The notes beneath the pieces were generated by a model. It was not told where the DNA came from, searched no databases, and saw nothing but the letters and a program-made list of their open reading frames with translations. Shown piece by piece: positions 1 through 9,923 of a DNA stretch of 64,000 bases. A program made the translations under genes and the position numbers. Location of the stretch: contig JADJDM010000012.1 of the NCBI GenBank assembly GCA_016702705.1, positions 62,001 to 126,000 on the forward strand, given 5' to 3'. Numbering within the stretch: position 1 is the stretch's first letter; the number at the start of each line of letters is the position of its first letter. The DNA comes from Bacteroidota bacterium. Lineage in GTDB: Bacteria; Bacteroidota; Bacteroidia; B-17B0; Aurantibacillaceae.

Positions 1-1
1 A

Positions 2-463
2 CAAGGTGAAACTAAAAACGACAAGTACTTGTCGCTTATGCCGCAAATAAAGGCACTTACAGAAGGTGAGCAAGATTTGATTGCAAATCTTTCAAATATT
101 AGTTCGGCTATTAAATATGGAATGAACTTTTTTTGGGTTGGTTTTTATTTGGTAAAAGCTGATGAATTGGTACTTGGTCCTTTTCAAGGAAGCATTGCTT
201 GTACCCGAATTAAGCTTGGAAAAGGCGTTTGCGGTAAAAGTTGGGAGTCACAAAAAATCATAATTGTGGATGATGTTGACCAATTTCCAGGGCACATTGC
301 TTGCAGTTCTGCTTCCAAATCAGAAATTGTTGTCCCTATTTTTAATTCGAAAAATGAAGTTGTTGCGGTGTTAGATGTGGATGATGATAAGTATGCTACC
401 TTCGATACCACCGACCAAGTTCACTTAGAAGAATTATGCAAACGAATAGGTTCTTGGTTTTAA
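2..463 (+). CDS. msrC: Free methionine-R-sulfoxide reductase (GAF domain), 5' partial
   Basis: A single GAF domain protein that reduces free L-methionine-(R)-sulfoxide with thioredoxin-type electron donors in the cytoplasm. The reading frame is open from base 2 and homology-like sequence continues to the window edge, so the true start lies to the left; the in-frame TTG at 29 is not the start. The three cysteines known to be needed in this family are present in ACTRI, GVCGK and IACSS, with spacings of 10 and 24 residues, the same as in the characterised yeast enzyme. The WVGFY and GPFQG motifs also fit. The next gene starts one base after the stop, suggesting co-transcription. Confidence 0.9.
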   Translation, partial: QGETKNDKYLSLMPQIKALTEGEQDLIANLSNISSAIKYGMNFFWVGFYLVKADELVLGPFQGSIACTRIKLGKGVCGKSWESQKIIIVDDVDQFPGHIACSSASKSEIVVPIFNSKNEVVAVLDVDDDKYATFDTTDQVHLEELCKRIGSWF

Positions 464-464
464 C

Positions 465-2087
465 ATGAGAAAATCAGTACACCTATATATATATGTATGC
501 ATAATTGCGCTTTTAAGTTCATGCGCGCAAGTTGTTCCATTAACAGGTGGCGATAAAGATCAACAGCCTCCCAAATTAGTAGAAGCTATTCCGGCAAATC
601 AAACTTTAAACTTTACAGGAAACAAGGTTGTTTTAAAATTTGATGAATATGTTCAGTTGAAAGATATATTCAATCAATTAATCATTACTCCCCAACTTAA
701 TGAACAACCAGAAATAACTGCAAAAGGAAAAAGCATCGAAATTCAATTTAAAGAGCCTCTTAAAAAAGAAACTACTTATAAAGTATATTTTGGAAATGCC
801 ATTGCGGATATTACCGAAGGAAATATATTAAGTGACTTTGAATACGTATTAAGTACGGGGCCAAGTATTGATACATTAAAACTAACAGGAAAAGCAATTG
901 ATGCTTTTACATTAAAGGACTTAAAAGATATTACTATTGGTTTGTATCAAGATACCAATGATAGTATCATAGTAAAATCGAAGCCTGATTATATTGCCAA
1001 AACAAAATCTGACGGTACATATATAATAAGTAATATAAAAAGCGGGGCATATAAAGCAATTGCAATTGCGGATAATAACAAGAACTACTTGTATGATGCA
1101 GGAGAATTAATTGGATTTTCGGATAACGACCTAGTATTAGATGTAAATAAGAATATCGACTTTAATTTATTTAAAGAAGACCCAAAAAAGATATTCATTA
1201 AAAAAGCAGAGCATACCGCTCCAGAAAAAGTGCTTTTAGTTTTAAATGGTAAAAATTCAAAGCTTAACACTATTTCAATTAAAAACACAAAAGGAGAATC
1301 GATAAACGACTATTTGTTAAAATCGAATCGTAATTCGGATAGTTTGCATATTTATTTCAAAAACATTCCTTCGGATAGCATATATGTATATATGAATGAA
1401 AATGTGGATGGAACACTTATTACTTTTCAATCGAAAGAACAATTAGAAAAGCAATTTGAACGTAAACGTTATCCTCTAGAATTAAAAACACTAAACGCAA
1501 CAAACGGCAGCCTTCCTGTACATGCCCCGCTTGTGTTGCGCAGCAGCTTCTTGATAGGCAACTATGATATAACAAAAACAATACTAGTTGAAAACGGAAA
1601 AGAGATTGGTAGTATTATAGAAAATGAATTTGTTGTGAAAGGTGATAGTATATATATAACTAAAAAGTGGAAAGAAGACAGTGAATATAAATTACAATTG
1701 TTACCCGGAACAATAAAAGATAATTACAATAGAACGAATGATACACTCAATATTTCATTTAAAACAAATAGTAAAAGTGATTATGGGACATTAATTCTTA
1801 AACATTCATTCACTTACCCCAATTTAATAGTTCAATTATATAATTCGAGTTCAAATTGTGCTTATGAGAAAATAATAAGTGATAAAAGTGGTAATGAAAT
1901 CATTTTTACTAACCTATTACCTGATACATATAAAATTAAGTTCATTGTAGACACCAATGATAACAAGTGTTTCAACGGTGGTGATTATTTTAATAAACAA
2001 CAGTCAGAAAAAGTTTTTATGTATGATAAGGAAGTAAAAATTATTGCTGATTGGGAAAATGAGATTAATGTGCAAGAAAATGATTAG
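465..2087 (+). CDS. Ig-like domain lipoprotein
   Basis: A 540-residue envelope lipoprotein. The N-terminus has a hydrophobic signal ending in LLSSC, a type II lipobox. Residues about 35-130 resemble the SbsA/Big_5 Ig-like domain common in Bacteroidota (QPPKLVEAIPAN start, LKFDEYVQL core). Residues about 138-235 look like a prealbumin-type domain with GTYIISNIKSGAYKAIAI, and the C-terminal part repeats a similar beta-rich pattern. It starts one base after the msrC stop, so both are probably on one transcript. Family members are often annotated only as Ig-like domain proteins; I know of no assigned reaction. Confidence 0.8.
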   Translation: MRKSVHLYIYVCIIALLSSCAQVVPLTGGDKDQQPPKLVEAIPANQTLNFTGNKVVLKFDEYVQLKDIFNQLIITPQLNEQPEITAKGKSIEIQFKEPLKKETTYKVYFGNAIADITEGNILSDFEYVLSTGPSIDTLKLTGKAIDAFTLKDLKDITIGLYQDTNDSIIVKSKPDYIAKTKSDGTYIISNIKSGAYKAIAIADNNKNYLYDAGELIGFSDNDLVLDVNKNIDFNLFKEDPKKIFIKKAEHTAPEKVLLVLNGKNSKLNTISIKNTKGESINDYLLKSNRNSDSLHIYFKNIPSDSIYVYMNENVDGTLITFQSKEQLEKQFERKRYPLELKTLNATNGSLPVHAPLVLRSSFLIGNYDITKTILVENGKEIGSIIENEFVVKGDSIYITKKWKEDSEYKLQLLPGTIKDNYNRTNDTLNISFKTNSKSDYGTLILKHSFTYPNLIVQLYNSSSNCAYEKIISDKSGNEIIFTNLLPDTYKIKFIVDTNDNKCFNGGDYFNKQQSEKVFMYDKEVKIIADWENEINVQEND

Positions 2088-2367
2088 TGCAAGAAAAAAT
2101 ATTTTTGATGGAGTTATTCCTAAAATCACAATCCCATTTTTTATAAATTATATTCAATAAAAAACACATTGCCTCTGAAACAACCATGAATAAAGAAACA
2201 CAGGGCATCATTAAAATATTATTTTTTTATTTCATCTTATTAAGCCATTAAAAAAATACGCTATCAACATTCTTAACAAAAACATGTTAATAAAATAGTT
2301 GCATATTTTTTTCTCAACATCAAAAAATTTTGTTACTTCGTATTAACAATTCAAAAAACAAAAAACC

Positions 2368-2534
2368 ATGGCAAAGAAAGCAGTAAAAAAAAGCAGCTCC
2401 AAAAAAAGCAGCTAAAAAAGCAACAAAAAAAGCAGCTCCTAAAAAAGCAGCTAAAAAAAGCAGCTCCAAAAAAAGCAGCTAAAAAAGCAACAAAAAAAGC
2501 AGCTCCTAAAAAAGCAGCAGCTAAGAAAAAGTAA
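2368..2534 (+). pseudogene. Lysine/alanine-rich histone H1-like protein, frameshifted
   Basis: The ATG at 2368 opens a stretch built of AAAAAA-GCAGCT units that would encode a repetitive protein of about 54 residues made of KKAAP, KKAAK and KKATKK units ending AAAKKK, like the H1-like DNA-binding proteins found in Bacteroidota. As given, an 8-A run (after GT at about 2384) and a 7-A run (at about 2453) each carry one A too many, so the frame from the ATG stops after 15 codons. Removing one A from each run restores the whole frame up to the TAA at 2532-2534. A strong terminator follows at once, which supports a real gene. Homopolymer sequencing error is the simplest explanation. Confidence 0.65.
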
Positions 2535-2540
2535 TAAAGA

Positions 2541-2563
2541 GTCCCGCCCAGCGGGACTTTTTA
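2541..2563 (+). terminator. Rho-independent terminator of the H1-like gene
   Basis: A perfect 7-bp stem GTCCCGC/GCGGGAC with a 3-base loop is followed by five T. It begins seven bases after the TAA of the H1-like gene. Confidence 0.85.
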
Positions 2564-2656
2564 TTTTATTACCTTTTCCTTCTTCAAATCATTAACATCC
2601 CGTTAATAACAAAACAAAATAATCTTTGCCACTCTCCCATTCTAATCTGTTTTGTT

Positions 2657-2664
2657 TATATTTG
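2657..2664 (+). promoter_or_regulatory. Bacteroidota -7 promoter element
   Basis: TATATTTG matches the Bacteroidota -7 consensus TAnnTTTG and lies about 40 bases upstream of the lipoprotein start at 2705. The gap to a possible upstream TTTG is not ideal, so only the -7 part is called. Confidence 0.5.
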
Positions 2665-2704
2665 CTTACTAATTAAAACCTAAACCTTATTTATATTTAA
2701 AGCC

Positions 2705-3220
2705 ATGAAAAAAATAATTGTTTTTACAGCAGTTTGTTTGTCGGTTATTGTAATTTCTTGCGGAGGCCCTAAAGAACAAGAAGCGTTAGTTGCTCCTCCA
2801 GGAATGCAATATATTGATATTAGTCGTACAGGAATGAACATGAATGTACTTATTCCTGACTCAACCAAAGGAGAATTGGATACTGTATTACAAACGTATG
2901 GTACTTATGAAATAAAAAGAGGCGCTTTTCAAATTGCTATTACTGAAGACGGAGGAGATGTTACTTCAAAAAAAGCAGATAATGCAAACGATGATGTAAA
3001 TAAAGTAAAACAATACATTGTTGATGAGCCAAACACCTTGTTATGGGAATCAGGCATTGGCGATCTTTCTGAATTTCACTTCTTTTATTCAGTTAAATTT
3101 GGAGAAAGAACTTTTGTATTTGAAGATATAAAAGGAGATGCATTTACAAAAGAAGATGTGCAAAAAATGTTAGATGCTTGTAAAGCAACGAAAGAAATAG
3201 TTAAAGAAGTAAAAAGTTAA
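2705..3220 (+). CDS. Hypothetical lipoprotein
   Basis: A 171-residue protein with an N-terminal hydrophobic segment and the lipobox VISC followed by GG, so it is probably a lipid-anchored periplasmic or outer-membrane protein. The mature part is mixed alpha/beta, acidic, with no motif I recognise. It stands alone between two strong terminators (2541 and 3241), so it is a single-gene transcription unit. No function is assigned. Confidence 0.75.
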   Translation: MKKIIVFTAVCLSVIVISCGGPKEQEALVAPPGMQYIDISRTGMNMNVLIPDSTKGELDTVLQTYGTYEIKRGAFQIAITEDGGDVTSKKADNANDDVNKVKQYIVDEPNTLLWESGIGDLSEFHFFYSVKFGERTFVFEDIKGDAFTKEDVQKMLDACKATKEIVKEVKS

Positions 3221-3240
3221 TCCATTTATAAATTACATGA

Positions 3241-3272
3241 ACCCCCTCAAGCTAAACTTGAGGGGGTTTTTT
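3241..3272 (+). terminator. Rho-independent terminator
   Basis: An 11-bp perfect stem (ACCCCCTCAAG / CTTGAGGGGGT) with a CTAAA loop is followed by a T run. It lies 20 bases after the lipoprotein stop at 3220. Confidence 0.9.
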
Positions 3273-3404
3273 GTTTGCTCTTTTACAATGAAATCCAATT
3301 ATTATATAAGTATTATAACAAAGGTTGTAATCTATTCGTTTTATTAATCATCAACTTTGATAGTTTGTTACAGTTAATAGCTATTAATAATAATACGTTT
3401 AATA

Positions 3405-4871
3405 ATGTCTAAAACCAAAAGGAATATATTAATACTACTGTTAGTGCTTTCAACAGTTATACTTGGCTGGTACTTCGTACTAAAAACAGATCTTGAGCCG
3501 ATTGCTCCCACTGCTACAACATTAGATACTACTTTGGTTGCCCCACTTTCTGAACTTGTTCTTCCAGTTAATTTTAAAGTGGAAGAATTAAGTACGATTT
3601 TAAATACAGTAATTTCAGGTAAAATTTTTTGATGCTCCCTTAACCATAAATAAAAGAGGCGATATTCTAAATTTAGAAATTACCAAATCAGCGCCGCTAA
3701 AAATAAAATGGCAAATGCCTTACCTTACTATGGAAGTTCCTTTGCATTTAGAAGGTGTTGGAGACGTGAAAATTGGCAGAAGAAGAATTTCTAATCAAGA
3801 CGCAATTAAAGGCGACCTTATTTTAACCCTTCAATCTCGTATCGATATTAGTACTGATTGGAAACTAAAAACTAATAGTACTATCAAAAAAATCACTTGG
3901 ATTAAGGAACCAGTTTTAAATATATTATTTGTAAAGCTAAATTTAAGAGACAAAGTAGATGCTATTTTAAAACTAAAAGAAAAAGAATTACTTAGTAACC
4001 TCGACGAGCAGATTGGAGAAAAAATTCTTCTAAAAAAGGCAATTGAAAAAATATGGCATGATATTCAAAAACCCATACGTGTTAACAAAAGGAAATAAAC
4101 GTGTGGATTCAGAACAGAGCCGAGAGTATTGAAGCTAAAATGTTAAACAAAGGAGATTCCGTTATATCTATACAAGTGATTTGTGAAGCACACTCTTTTG
4201 TTTTACTCGATAGTACAAAGACTATAGCACACAATGAAATTCTTCCAGCATATAAGGAAGCCGAAAAAGAAGCGGATGAGCACCTAAAACTGTACATTAC
4301 TGGCAAAATTCCTTTTCCACTAATTAATAAACACCTCAACACCAAAAAAGATAAATTTAAAACAACTAACCTTGCTTACACTTTATTAATTAAAGAGATT
4401 GAACTTTACGGAATAGAAAATGCTATTGCCGCTAAAGTAAAAGTGAGAGGAACCTTTAATGGAGATATTTACTTAACCGGGAAAATTGCTTTTGATACTA
4501 TTAGTAAGAATTTATGTGTAAAGGATTTTAATTATGATGTGAATACTAAAAACACCTTACTAAAATCAGCCAACTGGGTATTTGGCAGCGACCTCCCACA
4601 AATGATTGGAAGCCGTTTAGTATTACCGCTTGATTCTGCCATTTCAAAAGTTCCAACACTAATGATTGAAGGAATAGAAAAAAGCAAAGTAGGAAATAAA
4701 TTGGATGCAGGCATAAAAATTAATACTGTTCATTTATACAAAACAATAGTTACAAATAAAGATGTTCAATACATCATTGCTATTGATGCAAATGCTCATA
4801 TTCAACTGGAGCGCTCTGCCTTTAATCAAAATTTGAAGCCAATTAGGATCAAGAGCGTGAAGCAGAGATAA
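3405..4871 (+). pseudogene. DUF4403-like membrane-anchored protein, two frameshifts
   Basis: Three consecutive open stretches (3405-3632, 3631-4098, 4101-4871) read as one protein of about 488 residues. The N-terminus has one transmembrane or signal segment (ILILLLVLSTVILGWYF). The remainder resembles DUF4403, a Bacteroidota family with paired lipid-binding-like beta domains (KIKWQMPYLTMEVPLHLEG and later VWIQNRAESI). The first break is an extra base in the run AAAATTTTTT at about 3621-3630; after it GKIF continues directly as DAPLTINKRGDI. The second break is near 4090-4100. The first is homopolymeric and looks like a consensus error, but true inactivation cannot be excluded. Confidence 0.6.
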
Positions 4872-5104
4872 GAAAAGTCCATACTTTTTGTTTCCAATTC
4901 TAATACAACTGGAGCAAAAAAAACCAAGAATAATTTGACAGCCAAAAAGCTAATGTCTAATAATTATCATTACTAATCATGACAATTATCAAGGACACAA
5001 AACTCTTAATCATATTATTTTGTATTGAGATTAAGGGTGGATAATTTCCAACTTGTTTCAGGGATTTCTCAATCCTTAAATTGGGAATTATTAAAACTTA
5101 AAAC

Positions 5105-6031
5105 ATGATGAAAAAGCTACTTACCTTATTAACACTTTTACTTGCATTAAATACGAATATTTTTTCGCAGTACTCAAATGCTACAATTAATGGAGCATGG
5201 TTTATGAATATACCCCCACAAAACCCTTATGGTGACAGTTTGCTCTACATTGTTTTTGATGGTAATGGCAATATAACAGATTTCTCTGGTTTTTGCGGTT
5301 CAATAGGAGGAACATATACTGTTACAACGGGAGGTGCATTAGCAGGTTCATTAGTTTGTGATGGTAGTACATTTCCTCTAACAGCACAACTTATCACTTC
5401 TACTACTGGCTCAGCAACAGCTGATGGTATCACTTGGGACTTAACAAAAATAAGTAATGAAGGCCTTCTTGGTGGTAAGCTGCAAGGTTCTTTAATTACG
5501 CAAAATTGCGGATCAAAATCAGTGGAACTATATGTTGGTAATACAGGTTTAATAACTTCAGCAACTGGATTAATGTCAACCGTTACAGGAAGAGCGTATT
5601 CTGAGGGAGGAATGTTCATGTGTCACTTACGCACTGGTGAAACAAATAGTTGGAATCAAGTTTCCATTATGGGATATTACTCAAATAATTTACTTACAGG
5701 CGAAGTAGGAATAGACAATAATAGCTGCGGTATAAATAGTGCGAATCTTACGAGAGTTGATGTAATCTCCGTGAAACAAATAGTAACTCAATCAAGTTTA
5801 TCCGTTTTTCCAAATCCAAGCACTGGAAAATATACTATAAACTTAAATGACCTAACTAATAATCAAAAAACGGGATTAATTGTTTTTAATAATTTAGGAG
5901 AGGTATTACTTACTGAGAACATTATTAACTCATCAGCAGAAATAGATCTTTCAAAATTTGCGAGCGGAGTTTACACACTTTCTATACTAAATGGAGATCA
6001 ACATTACTTCAAAAAATTAATAAAAGAGTAA
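5105..6031 (+). CDS. Secreted protein with T9SS C-terminal sorting domain
   Basis: A 308-residue protein with an N-terminal signal peptide (KLLTLLTLLLALNTNIFSQ). The C-terminal 75 residues form a type A T9SS sorting domain: SVFPNPSTGKYTINL, then GLIVFNNLGEVL, then the end FASGVYTLSILN and KLIKE. The middle (about residues 20-225) is rich in Gly, Ser and Thr with repeated short beta motifs and paired cysteines, and I do not recognise it. It should be exported by Sec and then placed on the surface or released by T9SS. A strong terminator shared with the convergent typA lies just downstream. Confidence 0.8.
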   Translation: MMKKLLTLLTLLLALNTNIFSQYSNATINGAWFMNIPPQNPYGDSLLYIVFDGNGNITDFSGFCGSIGGTYTVTTGGALAGSLVCDGSTFPLTAQLITSTTGSATADGITWDLTKISNEGLLGGKLQGSLITQNCGSKSVELYVGNTGLITSATGLMSTVTGRAYSEGGMFMCHLRTGETNSWNQVSIMGYYSNNLLTGEVGIDNNSCGINSANLTRVDVISVKQIVTQSSLSVFPNPSTGKYTINLNDLTNNQKTGLIVFNNLGEVLLTENIINSSAEIDLSKFASGVYTLSILNGDQHYFKKLIKE

Positions 6032-6050
6032 TTACAATAAGTAAAAACAA

Positions 6051-6080
6051 AAAGCCCCCGATTTCTCGGGGGCTTTTTTT
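6051..6080 (+). terminator. Terminator between convergent genes
   Basis: A perfect 8-bp stem GCCCCCGA/TCGGGGGC with a TTTC loop, flanked by A on the left and seven T on the right, can work for both the T9SS protein gene and typA. Confidence 0.9.
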
Positions 6081-6089
6081 ATTCCTATA

Positions 6090-6110
6090 GTCAGGCTGAG
6101 CCTGACGAAG
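6090..6110. repeat. Short dispersed palindrome (GAGCCTGWCGAAG family)
   Basis: GTCAGGCT-G-AGCCTGAC is an inverted repeat with 8-bp arms, followed by GAAG. The core GAGCCTGACGAAG is shared, with one change, with the intergenic element at 30847. Confidence 0.6.
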
Positions 6111-6111
6111 C

Positions 6112-7920
6112 CTAAGCTACTACTTGCTTTTGTGTACGCTTACGCTCACTCTCATCCAAAATGATTTTACGGATACGTAAATGATTTGGTGTAATTTCTA
6201 CATACTCATCATTTGCAATGTATTCCATTGATTCCTCTAAAGAGAATTTAATAGGAGGTGCAATACGCATTTTCTCATCTGTTCCGGATGCACGCATGTT
6301 GGTTAATTTTTTCTCACCACACAAGTTTACAACTAAATCATCAGGACGAATGTGCTCACCGATAACCATTCCTGGGTAAACCTCTTCACCTGCTCCGATA
6401 AAGAATTTACCTCTATCATGTAACTTATCAATACTATAAGCAACAGCAGTTCCTTTTTCTTTACTAATCATTACACCTGCAATACGTTGTGCAATTGCAC
6501 CTTTCCAAGGCTCGTAAGCTTTGAAACGATGTGCCATAATTGCCTCACCTGCAGTTGCAGTTAAAATGTTATTACGTAAACCAATAATACCACGAGAAGG
6601 GATATCAAATTCCATGTGAATTAAATCTCCTTTTGGTTGCATTACTAACATATCACCCTTACGTTGAGAAACTAAGTCGATTACTTTACTTGTAACTGCT
6701 TCTGGGCAATCGATTGTAAGAATCTCCATTGGCTCACATTTTTTACCATCAATTTCTTTAATGATAACTTGTGGTTGACCAATTTGTAATTCATACCCTT
6801 CACGACGCATTGTTTCAATCAATACAGATAAATGAAGAATACCACGACCAAAAACTAAATAAGCATCAGGAGTAGAAGTTTCCTCAACACGCAATGCTAA
6901 GTTTTTTTCTAACTCTTTAAATAAACGATCACGTAAATGACGTGATGTTACATATTTACCATCTTTTCCGAAGAAAGGAGAGTTGTTGATTGTAAACAAC
7001 ATATTCATTGTTGGCTCATCAATAGCAATTACTGGTAAACCTTCTGGATTTTCAAAATCAGCAACTGTATCGCCAATTTCGAAACCTTCGATTCCTGTAA
7101 ACGCACAAATATCTCCTGCAATAACTTCTGTTACTTTTGTTTTACCTAAACCATCAAATACAAATAAATCTTTGATACGAGATTTAGTAATAGTACCATC
7201 ACGTTTAACAACGCTAACTGGACTGTTTTCTTTAATCTTACCTCTAAATACACGACCGATTGCAATACGACCAATGAAAGAAGAATAATCTAAAGAAGTA
7301 ATTTGTAATTGTAAACTTCCTTCACGAATTGGAGCGATAGGAGTTTTTTCGATAATAGTATCTAATAAATAAGTGATGTCTTCAGTTGGAGTTTTCCAAT
7401 CTGGTCCCATCCAACCTTGTTTAGATGAACCATACACTGTAGGGAAATCTAATTGATCTTCAGTAGCATTTAAGTTAAAGAATAAATCGAAAACCATATC
7501 ATGAACCTCATCAGGCTTACAGTTTGGCTTATCAACTTTATTAATAACTAAGATAGCTTTCTTACCTTGAGAAATAGCTTTTTGTAATACGAAACGCGTT
7601 TGAGGCATTGGACCTTCAAAAGCATCTACTAATAATACAACAGCATCAGCCATGTTTAATACACGCTCAACTTCACCACCGAAATCAGCATGGCCTGGTG
7701 TATCAATAATATTGATTTTGTGACCTTTGTAAGTTACGGCAACGTTTTTTGCAAGAATGGTAATACCACGCTCACGCTCTAAGTCGTTGTTATCCAAAAT
7801 AAGTTCACCTGTTTCTTGGTTCTCGCGGAACAGTTTACAAGTGTGTAGAATTTTATCAACCAAAGTAGTTTTACCGTGATCGACATGGGCAATAATTGCG
7901 ATGTTACGAATTGTAGACAT
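6112..7920 (-). CDS. typA: Ribosome-associated GTPase TypA/BipA
   Basis: A 602-residue translational GTPase of the elongation-factor family that binds the 70S ribosome and supports 50S assembly and stress adaptation. Visible motifs are G1 AHVDHGKTT, the switch I region with RERGITI, G3 DTPGHADF, G4 NKVDK, followed by the EF-Tu domain 2-like and EF-G domain III/V-like parts and the typical BipA C-terminal domain. The length is normal for the family. A TATCTTTG -7 element lies 20-28 bases upstream of the ATG. It is transcribed alone on the minus strand and is intact, in contrast with the frameshifted genes nearby. Confidence 0.97.
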   Translation of the reverse strand: MSTIRNIAIIAHVDHGKTTLVDKILHTCKLFRENQETGELILDNNDLERERGITILAKNVAVTYKGHKINIIDTPGHADFGGEVERVLNMADAVVLLVDAFEGPMPQTRFVLQKAISQGKKAILVINKVDKPNCKPDEVHDMVFDLFFNLNATEDQLDFPTVYGSSKQGWMGPDWKTPTEDITYLLDTIIEKTPIAPIREGSLQLQITSLDYSSFIGRIAIGRVFRGKIKENSPVSVVKRDGTITKSRIKDLFVFDGLGKTKVTEVIAGDICAFTGIEGFEIGDTVADFENPEGLPVIAIDEPTMNMLFTINNSPFFGKDGKYVTSRHLRDRLFKELEKNLALRVEETSTPDAYLVFGRGILHLSVLIETMRREGYELQIGQPQVIIKEIDGKKCEPMEILTIDCPEAVTSKVIDLVSQRKGDMLVMQPKGDLIHMEFDIPSRGIIGLRNNILTATAGEAIMAHRFKAYEPWKGAIAQRIAGVMISKEKGTAVAYSIDKLHDRGKFFIGAGEEVYPGMVIGEHIRPDDLVVNLCGEKKLTNMRASGTDEKMRIAPPIKFSLEESMEYIANDEYVEITPNHLRIRKIILDESERKRTQKQVVA

Positions 7921-7940
7921 TTATCTTTTTTTTAAGGGCG

Positions 7941-7948
7941 CAAAGATA
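7941..7948 (-). promoter_or_regulatory. typA promoter -7 element
   Basis: On the minus strand the sequence is TATCTTTG, matching TAnnTTTG, with a 20-base gap to the typA ATG. Confidence 0.6.
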
Positions 7949-8109
7949 CGAAATTTTTGTTGTAATTCCCTCTTTTTGAGCAGATTTCGATGGAAACCAG
8001 TTATTTAAAGGTTAATTTAAGGTTAACGGGGAATAGATTTTTGGTTTTAAGGAGAAAAAGTGAAAAATATACAACCTAAATGCTCGGATTACAAATCCGC
8101 GTTATTGAG

Positions 8110-8508
8110 TTAATTTCCTAAAACTAATTTGTATTCTTTGCTATTAAAATTCATTCTCATTATAAATTTATCTTTATCCAACCTAACTATATCCCAATAA
8201 TTTGGATAATGGTTGGGAATGTGAAATTTATACGTGTTAAACATCACTTTATTTTTTTTATCATCAAAATGGTACCCGCTATTAATTGACCAAGGAATTT
8301 CTTCAACCGGAGCAGCCCACCAAAACTTTGTATTCAAATGGTTTAAAGAATCAGCGCCATCAACTGTATATTCTTTTATATACCATGGACTAAAATGTTC
8401 AATCCTATTTTTGACAGTTCTAAAATGAACCAATGTCTTATCCTCAGGATATTTCTTACACCCAAAAAACAAAGCACATACAAGTAATATATATGGTAAA
8501 GATTTCAT
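8110..8508 (-). CDS. Hypothetical lipoprotein
   Basis: About 132 residues from the ATG at 8508, chosen because it opens a lipoprotein signal (MKSLPYILLVCALFFGC); the frame is open further upstream to 8574, but that extension is charged and would overlap the HlyD-like gene. The mature part is rich in Trp, Tyr and His with FWWAAPVEEIPW and HIPNHYPNYW. I do not recognise the family. It follows the efflux genes on the same strand and may be the last gene of that operon. Confidence 0.65.
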   Translation of the reverse strand: MKSLPYILLVCALFFGCKKYPEDKTLVHFRTVKNRIEHFSPWYIKEYTVDGADSLNHLNTKFWWAAPVEEIPWSINSGYHFDDKKNKVMFNTYKFHIPNHYPNYWDIVRLDKDKFIMRMNFNSKEYKLVLGN

Positions 8509-8557
8509 TTTAGAATTTACAAAAACCCGAAACAATAAACCACAAACAAAAAAACGC

Positions 8558-9907
8558 CTACTCCTTCTCTTCAAAAAGCTTGTCTTTGTCTTTTACATTA
8601 ACAGCAGTTCCGTCTTTTAGTTTTTTGCTGATGGCGCCATAAGGAGCACTTACCACTTGGTCTTTTTCATTTACACCGCTGGTGATTTGAATAAAATCGT
8701 TGTCTTGAATTCCAGTTTTAACTTTTACTTGTTTTACTTTTCCTTCGCTCACAACAAAAACTACTGTTTCTGCTTTTGGAATATCCTTGGTATTTACTTT
8801 TTCTTCCAAATCATTTTTCACTTCTAAGTCTCCGCCACTATTCATTTTTTCAGTCTTCTTAATTAAAGATGAATCCACACGAGTAGTAACTGCCATTATT
8901 GGAACCGATAAAACATTCATTACCTTCTTAGTTTGTATTTCAACCGCCGCACTCATTCCTGGACGAAAAGGCGCCATATTTAAACCTGTAATTAAATCGC
9001 TATATGAATCTTGAAGAATACGAATTTTAACTGCAAAGTTGGTTACCTGATCAGCAGTAATTCCTGTAGTGTTTGCACTGTTTGCAATTTCGGTTACAAT
9101 CCCTTTAAATTTTCTGTCTTTATATGCGTCCACTTCAATTAAAGTGGTGTCATACTTTTTAACTTTAATAATATCATTTTCATTTACCTCCACGTTAACT
9201 TCCATTTCGTTTAAGTTTGCTAAGCGCATAATTTCTGTTCCTTGAAAACCTTGAACACCTTGCACACGCTCCCCTTTTTCTACATTTAATTTAGAAACGG
9301 TTCCATCAACAGGTGAATAAATTTGAGTACGAGATAAATTTTCGTTTGCTTCTTTTAAGGATGCAACAGCGCTATTAATATTAAAATCCGCACTCTTTAC
9401 TGTTTCTTCAGCAGCCTTTACCGTAGCAACGGCTCCTTCATAAGCAGCTTTTGACGCATCAAATTCTTGCTGAGAAATCGCATTTTGCTCGAATAGTTTT
9501 TTGTTACGATTAAAATTTGCTTGGGCATTTGCCAAATTTGCTTTTGCTTGGTCTAATTGCGCTTTGGTGTTTTGCAAATTTGCTTTTGAACTATTTACAC
9601 TTGCATTAACTCTATCTAAAGCTGATTCGTATGTATCAGGTTTAATACGGCAAAGTAGTTGTCCTTTTTTTACTGCGTCGCCTTCTTTCACCAACATTTC
9701 AATAATCTCACCTGATACGTCAGAAGAAATTTTCACTTCTACTTCGGGTTGAATTTTTCCGTTAGCGCTTACCACTTCTGTAATGTTACGCTTTGCCGGT
9801 AGCTCAGCACTTACATCAATGATTTCTGTTTTACCGCATGATTTTGCCGAAAACACAACAATTAATAATGTGATTCCAATTACCGATATCCAAATTACTT
9901 TTTTCAT
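8558..9907 (-). CDS. Efflux periplasmic adaptor (HlyD/MacA-like membrane fusion protein)
   Basis: A 449-residue periplasmic adaptor that links an inner-membrane pump to a TolC-type channel. It has an N-terminal membrane anchor (residues 4-24), a lipoyl-like half-motif (SGEIIEMLVKEGDAVKKGQLLCRI, written here in parts: VKEGDAVKKG), a long alpha-hairpin rich in Ala, Asn and Gln (about 95-205), the return lipoyl half (YSPVDGTVSKLNVEKGE) and beta-barrel and membrane-proximal domains. It sits 16 bases after the TolC-like gene. The inner-membrane partner, usually a MacB-type ABC permease, is not next to it in this window, so the substrate is unknown. Confidence 0.88.
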   Translation of the reverse strand: MKKVIWISVIGITLLIVVFSAKSCGKTEIIDVSAELPAKRNITEVVSANGKIQPEVEVKISSDVSGEIIEMLVKEGDAVKKGQLLCRIKPDTYESALDRVNASVNSSKANLQNTKAQLDQAKANLANAQANFNRNKKLFEQNAISQQEFDASKAAYEGAVATVKAAEETVKSADFNINSAVASLKEANENLSRTQIYSPVDGTVSKLNVEKGERVQGVQGFQGTEIMRLANLNEMEVNVEVNENDIIKVKKYDTTLIEVDAYKDRKFKGIVTEIANSANTTGITADQVTNFAVKIRILQDSYSDLITGLNMAPFRPGMSAAVEIQTKKVMNVLSVPIMAVTTRVDSSLIKKTEKMNSGGDLEVKNDLEEKVNTKDIPKAETVVFVVSEGKVKQVKVKTGIQDNDFIQITSGVNEKDQVVSAPYGAISKKLKDGTAVNVKDKDKLFEEKE

Positions 9908-9923
9908 TCTCTTTTATATAATA

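Noticed and set aside
8508..8574. Longer N-terminus of the lipoprotein, overlapping the HlyD-like gene
   Set aside because: The extension is charged and would bury the lipoprotein signal.
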